Below, piece after piece: positions 35,400 to 41,402 of a stretch of 41,402 nucleotides of DNA. The translations under genes and the position numbers were made by a program. Every line of letters begins with the position of its first letter. The first letter of the stretch is position 1. The stretch comes from Acidobacteria bacterium RIFCSPLOWO2_12_FULL_66_21. GTDB taxonomy: Bacteria > Acidobacteriota > Vicinamibacteria > Vicinamibacterales > 2-12-FULL-66-21. The notes beneath the pieces are model-generated. The model had not been told where the DNA came from. It saw only the letters and a list, made by a program, of their open reading frames with translations, and made no database searches. The stretch is taken from positions 1-41,402 of the forward strand of contig MELC01000023.1 in assembly GCA_001767455.1 (NCBI GenBank), in the 5' to 3' direction.

Positions 35400-36458
35400 A
35401 TGTTACAAAGGTACATGACGACACTGTCTCTCTTCACAACTTTGTCTGACGCGGATCTTCTGTCGCGAGTCGTGGTGCTCGCAGGCACCGAGCGCGCTGC
35501 AACCGCAGAGTTGATTGCTGCGCTCGCCGAGGTCGATGGACGGCGGTTGTACCTCGGCGCCGGGTGCTCGTCGTTGTTCACGTATTGCACGCAGATCCTG
35601 CACCTCTCGGAGAGCGCCGCGTACGCGAGGATCCAGGCCGCCCGCACCGCGCGGTGTCATCCTGCAATCCTGGAGCGCCTCGTTGCCGGTTCGCTGACAC
35701 TGACATCTGTCTATCTGCTTGCGCCCGTCCTGACACCGGCGAACTGCAGCGAACTCCTCGATGCCGCGGCGCACAAGAGCAAGCGCGACGTGGAGCAGCT
35801 CGTGGCGCGCGTTCGTCCGCAGCCGCCTGTGCCCTCGGTCGTTCGTAAACTGCCGGCGCGAGCGACGTCGGCACCTGTCTTACTCGCTGAGCAGGAGCCC
35901 ACAGGCCGCGCGGCCATGATGTGCGGGACTACTACCATCCTGCCTGCGCGCCAACCGACGACGCCACGGTTTGTCGTCCAGCCGCTGGCGCCTGAGATGT
36001 ACAAGGTGCAGTTCACGCTGTCTCGCGAGGGCCATGGCACGCTGCGCCGCGCGCAGGACCTCCTGCGGCACAGCGTACCGACGGGGGACGTGGCCGCGAT
36101 CTTCGAGCGCGCCCTGAAGCTCCTCGTGGAGGATCTCGAGAGGAGCAGGCTGGCCGCGACCGCGAGGCCGCAGCGTGAGCGCCAATCGGACCCGCGCTCG
36201 CGGCACATTCCGTCAGCGGTGAAGCGTGCGGTGTGGAGGCGTGACCGTGGCCGCTGCGCATTTGTCGGCACGGAAGGGCGGTGCACCGAGCGAGGCTTGC
36301 TGCAGATCCACCACCTCGTTCCGTTCGCCGACGGTGGAGAGACTACCGAGGGGAATCTTCAGCTCCGCTGCGCGGCCCACAACCGGCACGAAGCGGATTT
36401 GTGGTTTGGACCAGGTGGCGCCGGATCGGTCAGGGAGCAGTCACAACCGCATGGGTGA
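35400..36458 (+). CDS. HNH endonuclease domain protein (13E12/DUF222-like)
   Basis: About 352 residues from ATG 35400; ATG 35415 is nearly as likely. The N-terminal part is helical (LSDADLLSRVVVLAGTERAA, ESAAYARIQAARTARCHPAI, LVAGSLTLTSVYLLAPVLTP) in the style of 13E12/DUF222-related HNH proteins. The C-terminus is a canonical HNH nuclease: RDRGRCAF, then LLQIHHLVPFADGGETTEGN, and LQLRCAAHNRHEA, with Cys pairs for a structural zinc and His-His/Asn/His catalytic residues. Such genes are often mobile or multi-copy. The upstream DNA is less GC-rich and the ribosome binding site is weak, which fits acquired DNA. It shows no operon links; its biological role is unknown. Confidence 0.88.
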   Translation: MLQRYMTTLSLFTTLSDADLLSRVVVLAGTERAATAELIAALAEVDGRRLYLGAGCSSLFTYCTQILHLSESAAYARIQAARTARCHPAILERLVAGSLTLTSVYLLAPVLTPANCSELLDAAAHKSKRDVEQLVARVRPQPPVPSVVRKLPARATSAPVLLAEQEPTGRAAMMCGTTTILPARQPTTPRFVVQPLAPEMYKVQFTLSREGHGTLRRAQDLLRHSVPTGDVAAIFERALKLLVEDLERSRLAATARPQRERQSDPRSRHIPSAVKRAVWRRDRGRCAFVGTEGRCTERGLLQIHHLVPFADGGETTEGNLQLRCAAHNRHEADLWFGPGGAGSVREQSQPHG

Positions 36459-36629
36459 ACGCGATAGTGGTGACGGAACTTGGCCCTGCCGGGCCGCAGG
36501 AGTGCTTTGCTTGCGTCTGCAAATCTGCCAGAGTCAGAACGGCATCATTCTCGAATGTCATTCAATAGGACATCCTCGTGGAGTCACCTGGCTGTCTCGG
36601 CGGCGAACCGCATATCTCGTGGAGGGGAA

Positions 36630-36965
36630 ATGGGCGCAGATAGCGGCATTCCAACGGTGGAGCAGGCGTTCGCGAACATGTCGGTGATCGGCCACGACTA
36701 CAAGCTGGAAGGCTTCACGCGTCGAGCGGCGGAGCTCAACGCAGTCGTGCAGCTCGAAAGCGCGAAGGTGCTGAAGTCATCCAGTGACGGCCTCCGCGAG
36801 AGCATCGATCGCCTGACAGACGCGAGCAATCAGAACACGGAGGTTATGTCGCGGTGGGCCATGTCGACGGCGCGGTGGACGATGGCGCTGACGTGGGCGA
36901 CGATAGCGCTCTTTGTCGCCATGCTCGCGCAGATCGCGGTAATGATCTGGACGGCGACGAAGTAG
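36630..36965 (+). CDS. Small coiled-coil, tail-anchored membrane protein
   Basis: A 111-residue protein starting at ATG 36630 behind GGAGGGG at a good distance. Residues 10-75 are polar and helical with heptad-like spacing (FTRRAAELNAVVQLESAKVL, SSDGLRESIDRLTDASNQN). The C-terminus is one membrane segment (MALTWATIALFVAMLAQIAV). No family was recognised. The gene is 171 bases downstream of the HNH gene on the same strand; the gap between them holds nothing recognisable. It may be cytoplasmic and tail-anchored. Confidence 0.65.
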   Translation: MGADSGIPTVEQAFANMSVIGHDYKLEGFTRRAAELNAVVQLESAKVLKSSSDGLRESIDRLTDASNQNTEVMSRWAMSTARWTMALTWATIALFVAMLAQIAVMIWTATK

Positions 36966-37011
36966 GAATGCAAATCAGGGATCACCTTGTGGTCGAGCGA
37001 GAACGCTCGCG

Positions 37012-38343
37012 TCATTTACCAGGCCAGCCGGGACGCTTCAACCATGTGGGCAGCGGTGTCGCGGTCGGCTTGATCGTGTAGCGATAGGCCTCGATCAGCC
37101 AGTTGCCTGCCTTGTGCAGGACCAGCGTGCACTGTCCTTCGTAGGTGGGCAGAGGCTTTCCGCCGGGATCGTTGACGCCGCGCAGCTCCCATTTGCCATC
37201 GGCCACAGCGACGTCTCCCGTGACGCAGCGGACCGCCCGCAGTGTGAGCGGGTGCTTCGACGATCGGTACTCCCGGCGATTGAACATGTCCATCCGATTC
37301 TGCCTGATCGTATCGCGCGTCCGCTCGATCGTCTCGTCGGGATGGACGATGTCGCCCTCCTCCGACCAGAGCGCCGCGAGCTTTTCCGCGTCGTAGTTGG
37401 ACCAGTGCACGGCATACGCGTCACCGATCTGGAGGATGGCGCGCAGGTCCTGAGGCGTGCAGCCGGACGCGAAGTCGACGCCTCCAGGCGATCCGGCCGG
37501 CCGGAAGCGCGGCGCCGTTGCCGGTCGTGTTCCGGGCGCCGGCGGAGTGGCCTGGCGCAGCGCGTCGATGTCGGAGACGATCGCGTCCACGAGCCCCTCG
37601 ACGACGACGCGGCCTTTGGCCGCGGTCGCCAGCGAGGGATCCCCCCAGACGCCGCTCGCAGAGAAGATCCCTCGAGCGCGCGGGTTGCGTGTGAGGCGCA
37701 GCTCGGCGGCCGGCGGCGAGAAATCCTTCGCCGCGCGCGTCATGTCCACGGACGCGGGGTCCACGTACAGCATCATCGAGGTTTCGACTTCGTCGGCGTG
37801 CGCGCCTCCCTCCTGGCGGCGGACCCTCGCCGAGAGCACGTTGAGCTGCTGCTGGATGTTCGTGTAGCCGAGCAGGATGCCGTCGGCGGCGAGCGACGCG
37901 ACCGCCGCGTCAAGGCCGGCGGTCGTCGTCGTTCCGGCGTTGAGCACGTAGAAACGGCGCGGCCCGAATCGCGACAGGCTCCGCGCGACGTCCACGGTCA
38001 GCGATCTCGCGGTGTCGAGGGAGAGAGTCGCGTTGCCCGGGTACTCCTCGAACGCGGGTTCGAAATGATACGGGAGCGCGGGCGCGACAGCAACCAGCGT
38101 GCGATCCATGACCCGCCGCGTGAGGTACTCCGCGAGGATCGCATCGGTTCCCAGCTTCAGGTGAGGGCCATGCTCGATGGCGGCGGACCCGAGCGGAATC
38201 AGGACCACCGTGTCGGAGCGGAGCGCGGCTTCCGCCTCGAGCCAGGGGATATCCGCCAGGCTCACGCTTTTCGGCGCGGGCGCCTGCATCGGCCCGAGAG
38301 CGACCGCGGCGAATGCGGCAAGCGACAGCGTGAAAACGCGCAT
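37012..38343 (-). CDS. Secreted creatininase-family / SnoaL-like fusion protein
   Basis: A 443-residue protein starting at 38343, with ACGGAG 6 bases upstream and an N-terminal signal peptide (MRVFTLSLAAFAAVALGP). Residues about 25-255 form a creatinine amidohydrolase (creatininase) domain with IPLGSAAIEHGPHLKLGTDA and HADEVETSMMLYVDP. The usual NGHGGN metal/active-site block reads NAGTTTT, so the His and following ligand are gone. After a Pro-rich linker, residues about 300-420 form a SnoaL/DUF4440-like domain (AVHWSNYDAEKLAALWSEEG, KWELRGV). The combination and export signal are unusual for creatininases, which are cytoplasmic. The protein may bind rather than hydrolyse. It diverges from the methyltransferase gene across an overlapping promoter. 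Confidence 0.85.
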   Translation of the reverse strand: MRVFTLSLAAFAAVALGPMQAPAPKSVSLADIPWLEAEAALRSDTVVLIPLGSAAIEHGPHLKLGTDAILAEYLTRRVMDRTLVAVAPALPYHFEPAFEEYPGNATLSLDTARSLTVDVARSLSRFGPRRFYVLNAGTTTTAGLDAAVASLAADGILLGYTNIQQQLNVLSARVRRQEGGAHADEVETSMMLYVDPASVDMTRAAKDFSPPAAELRLTRNPRARGIFSASGVWGDPSLATAAKGRVVVEGLVDAIVSDIDALRQATPPAPGTRPATAPRFRPAGSPGGVDFASGCTPQDLRAILQIGDAYAVHWSNYDAEKLAALWSEEGDIVHPDETIERTRDTIRQNRMDMFNRREYRSSKHPLTLRAVRCVTGDVAVADGKWELRGVNDPGGKPLPTYEGQCTLVLHKAGNWLIEAYRYTIKPTATPLPTWLKRPGWPGK

Positions 38344-38367
38344 AATGGCTCCGTTTCCGAGAAGCGG

Positions 38368-38377
38368 ACTGTACACT
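38368..38377. promoter_or_regulatory. Overlapping divergent -10 elements
   Basis: TACACT (38372-38377, plus strand) ends 6 bases before the methyltransferase ATG. TACAGT (38373-38368, minus strand) points to the creatininase fusion gene 24 bases away. The two share the TGTA core, so polymerase binding for the two genes should be mutually exclusive. No -35 elements are evident. Confidence 0.4.
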
Positions 38378-38383
38378 GAATCA

Positions 38384-39172
38384 ATGGCTGACTGGGATGC
38401 CGCGCGCTACCACCGGCTGTCCGACCCGCAGGTGGGATGGGGACGCCGGGTGGCCGCGCGGCTCGCCGCGGCGCCCGGTGAGCGCGTCCTCGACCTCGGG
38501 TGCGGCACAGGACGTTTGACGGCCGAGATCGCCAGCCGGCCGGGAATAACCGTCGTCGGGCTGGACCGGTCCGCCGCGATGCTTTCGCAGGCCCGGCCGC
38601 GGTCTTCGTCGCGAGCGGACGAGGGAAGAGCCGCGGCATACGTGCGGGGCGAAGGCGTGGCGCTGCCGCTCCGGGCGGGCATCTTCGATGCGGTCTTCAG
38701 CACGGCCACCTTCCACTGGATTCCCGATCACGAAGGGCTGTTCGGCGAGGTCTATCGCGTCCTGAAGCCGGGCGCGCGCCTGGTGTCGCAATGCGGCGGC
38801 GGGCCGAACCTCCAGCGGCTGCTCGAGCGGACCCATGCGCTGATGCGCGACGGGCGTTTCTCGCGCTGGTTTCCCGACTGGAGGGATCCCTGGCGCTTTG
38901 CGGGCGTGAGCGAGACCGAGGCGCGGCTCGCGCGGATAGGGTTCGTCGATATCAAGGTCTCACTGGAGGCCGCGCCGACGAGCCTCCCTGACGCGGTTGC
39001 GTTCGCCGAGTTCATCTCCACGGTGTGCGTCCGGCATCACGTCGACAAGTTGCCTCCGCGGGAACGCGACGGGTTCGTCGCGGAGCTGGCGGGGCGCGCG
39101 GCCGCCGACGATCCGCCGTGGACGCTCGACTACTGGCGTCTGAATATCGACGCGCGGAAACGCGGCGTATGA
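38384..39172 (+). CDS. SAM-dependent methyltransferase (class I, trans-aconitate methyltransferase-like)
   Basis: A 262-residue enzyme. Motif I is RVLDLGCGTGRLTAEIA (about residues 33-49), the post-I acidic loop GLDRSAAML, and motif IV AVFSTATFHWIPDHEGLFGE with the FHW that is typical of Tam/type-11 methyltransferases. RVLKPGARLVSQCGG follows. The methyl acceptor is unknown. The ATG comes 6 bases after a TACACT -10 element without Shine-Dalgarno, pointing to a leaderless mRNA. Its stop overlaps the ATG of the MutS-like gene (ATGA), so the two are co-translated. Confidence 0.9.
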   Translation: MADWDAARYHRLSDPQVGWGRRVAARLAAAPGERVLDLGCGTGRLTAEIASRPGITVVGLDRSAAMLSQARPRSSSRADEGRAAAYVRGEGVALPLRAGIFDAVFSTATFHWIPDHEGLFGEVYRVLKPGARLVSQCGGGPNLQRLLERTHALMRDGRFSRWFPDWRDPWRFAGVSETEARLARIGFVDIKVSLEAAPTSLPDAVAFAEFISTVCVRHHVDKLPPRERDGFVAELAGRAAADDPPWTLDYWRLNIDARKRGV

Positions 39173-40989
39173 CTTCGACATACGCCGAGCGCGCCGCACG
39201 GCACGGGGCTCATGGCGACGCAGAGCGGCGGCGGTCGCGGCTCGTGTCGTGGCTGCGCCTTGCGACCATTCTGCCGGGGCTCGCCGCGCTCGTCTGGGGC
39301 CTCGCCCACGTCGCGCACGGCGGGTTGCCCGCCGTCGCGGCGGGGATCGTGCTGCTCCTCGCGTATGGCGGGCTCGTCGTCTGGCACGCGCGCATTGAAG
39401 ACCGCGCGGCGTGGTTCGACGCGCTGCGGCTCGTGAACGAGCGGGCGCTCGCGCGCACGGAGCGCCGGTGGGACGCGCTGCCGCCCGCTGAGGCCCCTCC
39501 ATCCATCGATCTTCCGCATCATCCGTACGCGCTGGATCTCGATCTGTTCGGCCGCGCGTCGCTCTTCCAGTTCCTGGGTCCCGCCGCCACGCCGCAGGGC
39601 AGGGGCACGCTCGCGCGCTGGCTTGTCGGGCCGGCCCCTCCCGCCGAGATCCTCGAACGTCAGGGGGCGGTGCTCGAGCTCGCGGCCAGGCACGAGTGGC
39701 GCGAGCGGCTTGCCGCGCACGGCGTCCTCGCCGGCGACATCCGCCGCGCCGAGATCGACCCATTCCTCGAGTGGGCCGAGGGCCCGAACCCGTTTCCACG
39801 AAGCCGTGTGGCGCTCCAGGTGCTGGCGATCGTCCTACCGCTGACCACCTGTATCCTGCTGGCGCTGTTCTTCGCTGACGTGATGGACGCCGCCGTCTGG
39901 CTCATCCCGCTGACGATCGGCATCGTGCTGTCGTTCGTGACGTCGAAGACGATCGCGCACGAGTTCGATCGCGCGGGCGTGGGACAGTACGGGCTCTCGC
40001 GATACGCCCACCTCTTCCGGCACGCGACCGGGGAACCATTCGACGCGCCGCCGCTCGGTGCGATTCGCGAGCGCCTCGGCGCGGAGGGGCGAGCCGCTCC
40101 GCTCTGCATGGCGCGGCTCAATACGATCCTGAGCTTCGCGGCGTTCAGATACAGCGCCGCGCTGCTGCACTTTCCCGTCCAGGCGCTCACGTTATGGGAT
40201 TTCCACTGGCTGTTCGCGCTCGACCGGTGGCGCGCGCGCGCCGGCCGCCACGTGCGCGACTGGATGGATGCGCTCGGCGAGATCGACGCGCTGGCCGCGC
40301 TGGCCTGCATCAAACACGACAATCCGGACTGGGCGATGCCCGACATCGACCCGCAGCTCTCTCTGGCGGCAACCGCGCTCGGCCACCCGTTGCTCCCCGC
40401 CGAGCGGCGTGTGGCGAACGACGTGGAAGTCGGTCCGCCAGGAACGCTGCTGCTCGTGACCGGCTCGAACATGTCGGGCAAGAGCACGCTGCTTCGTGCC
40501 GTCGGGCTCAATACCGTGATGGCGCAGGCGGGCGGCTGCGTCTGCGCGTCGCGGCTGCGGATGCCACCCTCCGACCTTCAGACGAGTATCCGCGTCCAGG
40601 ACTCGCTCGAGCTGGGCCTTTCGTACTTCATGGCCGCGCTCGCGCGATTGAAAGGCGTCGTGGACGCCTCCGAGCACGAGCGGCCGGGGCGCGTGCTCGT
40701 GTATCTGCTCGACGAGATCCTCCAGGGCACCAACAGCGTCGAACGCGGCATTGCGGTGCGCGCCGTCGCCGGCCACCTGCTCGATGCGGGAGCGATCGGC
40801 GCGATGACGACCCACGATCTGGCGCTCGCCGGCGAAGAACCGCTCAAAGGCGCCGCGCGCCTGGTCCATTTCACGGAGCTCGTGGACGACGACGGTGCGA
40901 TGTGGTTCGATTACCGGTTGCGCGACGGTCTCGCGACGTCGCGCAATGCGCTCCGGCTCATGAGCTTGATCGGGATCAGTAGACAGTAG
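39169..40989 (+). CDS. Membrane-anchored MutS-like ATPase
   Basis: A 606-residue protein with two membrane regions, each with two helices (about residues 24-70 and 205-250), then a MutS core/ATPase region. Walker A is TGSNMSGKSTLLRAVGLN (about 432-440, MutS-type N-M-x-GKST), followed by the DSLELGLSYFMAALARL block and Walker B VYLLDEILQGTNSVERG (about 511); TTHDLALAGEEP is also MutS-like. The mismatch-binding domain (FxE motif) is absent. Anchoring in the membrane makes classical mismatch repair unlikely. The family is seen in several phyla but its role is unknown. It is translationally coupled to the upstream methyltransferase gene. Confidence 0.88.
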   Translation: MTSTYAERAARHGAHGDAERRRSRLVSWLRLATILPGLAALVWGLAHVAHGGLPAVAAGIVLLLAYGGLVVWHARIEDRAAWFDALRLVNERALARTERRWDALPPAEAPPSIDLPHHPYALDLDLFGRASLFQFLGPAATPQGRGTLARWLVGPAPPAEILERQGAVLELAARHEWRERLAAHGVLAGDIRRAEIDPFLEWAEGPNPFPRSRVALQVLAIVLPLTTCILLALFFADVMDAAVWLIPLTIGIVLSFVTSKTIAHEFDRAGVGQYGLSRYAHLFRHATGEPFDAPPLGAIRERLGAEGRAAPLCMARLNTILSFAAFRYSAALLHFPVQALTLWDFHWLFALDRWRARAGRHVRDWMDALGEIDALAALACIKHDNPDWAMPDIDPQLSLAATALGHPLLPAERRVANDVEVGPPGTLLLVTGSNMSGKSTLLRAVGLNTVMAQAGGCVCASRLRMPPSDLQTSIRVQDSLELGLSYFMAALARLKGVVDASEHERPGRVLVYLLDEILQGTNSVERGIAVRAVAGHLLDAGAIGAMTTHDLALAGEEPLKGAARLVHFTELVDDDGAMWFDYRLRDGLATSRNALRLMSLIGISRQ

Positions 40990-40990
40990 G

Positions 40991-41081
40991 AGCAGGCAGC
41001 TGGCAGCAGGCAGCTGGCAGTAAGTCGAGCTGTCAAACTGCAGCGTGACAGCGTGATCCACTGCCTGCTGTCTGCTGCCCG
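40991..41081. repeat. Heptamer tracts in inverted orientation
   Basis: Four AGCAGGC/AGCTGGC units (40991-41018) are followed 42 bases later by three CTGCCTG/CTGTCTG/CTGCCCG units (41061-41081), which are the complementary phase. The pair could fold as a long imperfect hairpin just after the MutS-like gene. Confidence 0.75.
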
Positions 41082-41127
41082 CTACTTCGGCACGCCGCTT
41101 GCTGAGTTTCCCGAAAAGGAGGACTCA

Positions 41128-41295
41128 GTGAGCAAACGAACCTACGGAATTCTTGCCAGTGTGATTGGCGGCGCCCTCGGCGCATGGTGGTGGGCCCGCA
41201 AGCGCTCCGCTACGTCGAGCGGCACCGAGCGGGGCGAAGTGATCTTCCACAACACGCCTACCTCGTCACCACTTTCCCCTGAAGGGATCATCTAA
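41128..41295 (+). CDS. Small membrane protein
   Basis: A 55-residue protein starting with GTG 41128, supported by AGGAGG 5 bases upstream; an ATG at 41053 would lie in the repeat and is rejected. After SKRTYG comes one hydrophobic helix (ILASVIGGALGAWWWARKR) and a polar tail. No family was recognised. It resembles small single-pass proteins common in many genomes; function unknown. Confidence 0.6.
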   Translation: MSKRTYGILASVIGGALGAWWWARKRSATSSGTERGEVIFHNTPTSSPLSPEGII

Positions 41296-41338
41296 CCGCT
41301 CAGGCCAGCCGTGGCCTTCGGCTTGCAACTCTCGGCTG

Positions 41339-41402
41339 CGAGGAGCGGCGCGGGGCGTAGGGGCCCCGCAAGCGACGAGCCAGGCGGGGTGCAGGGGACC
41401 CC
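41339..41402. repeat. GC-rich repeat, inverted copy of 7017-7082, cut by the window edge
   Basis: The stretch holds GAGGAGCGGCGCGGGGCGTA, then GGGGCCCCGCAAGCGAC and GGGGT, matching in order the complement of 7017-7082. It runs off the window, so its full length is not visible. Confidence 0.55.

Noticed and set aside
36459-36629. Additional small gene between the HNH and coiled-coil genes
   Set aside because: The open frame there has no ribosome binding site; the GGAGGGG at 36621 fixes the start of the coiled-coil gene at 36630.

Overview
The window is GC-rich throughout (by eye well above 60%) and gene-dense. Its gene content and many isolated short-repeat patches look like an Acidobacteriota chromosome, most likely Vicinamibacteria-like. 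That placement is an impression from gene families and base composition, not a computed result. No rRNA, tRNA or CRISPR array was seen.

Layout. 1-720: no convincing gene; a short stretch resembles a transposase C-terminus. 721-7003: a divergent pair (a membrane-anchored amidohydrolase-fold protein with a damaged metal site, and an APC permease), a large palindromic repeat, a ketopantoate-reductase-family gene whose end overlaps a convergent cysteine dioxygenase gene, then a TauE/SafE permease coupled to a DUF1634 protein. These last three may concern cysteine and organosulfur handling (cysteine dioxygenase and sulfite/sulfonate export). 7004-7347: a cluster of palindromes including a 165-bp element with perfect 20-bp inverted ends. 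7348-12874 (minus strand): a redox operon of a fused 4Fe-4S/NrfD subunit, a Mo-bisPGD catalytic subunit without Tat signal, and a GAF protein with a vestigial histidine-kinase dimerisation domain. 13002-18868 (minus): a two-gene SNF2-type helicase plus Eco57I-like adenine methylase module, a candidate defence or modification system resembling part of class 1 DISARM without its drmABC core.

18988-33424: a Tad/Flp pilus locus. Two minus-strand genes (a small membrane protein and a pseudo-receiver protein) diverge from the main plus-strand operon: flp1, flp2, tadV, tadE, cpaB, cpaC, tadG, tadZ, tadA, tadB, tadC, then DUF192, an AAA+ ATPase and an ICMT-like methyltransferase, the last genes joined by 1-4 nt overlaps. 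The intergenic region carries two matching sigma-54 -24/-12 elements, one per direction, which suggests co-ordinated control of both arms.

33587-41295: accessory genes: a secreted unknown protein, DUF1801, an HNH endonuclease of 13E12/DUF222-like type, a small membrane protein, a secreted creatininase/SnoaL fusion diverging from a methyltransferase that is coupled to a membrane-anchored MutS-like ATPase, and a 55-residue membrane protein. Several intergenic gaps hold different heptameric or octameric tandem repeats, and a GC-rich repeat near 7017-7082 recurs inverted at the right edge of the window.
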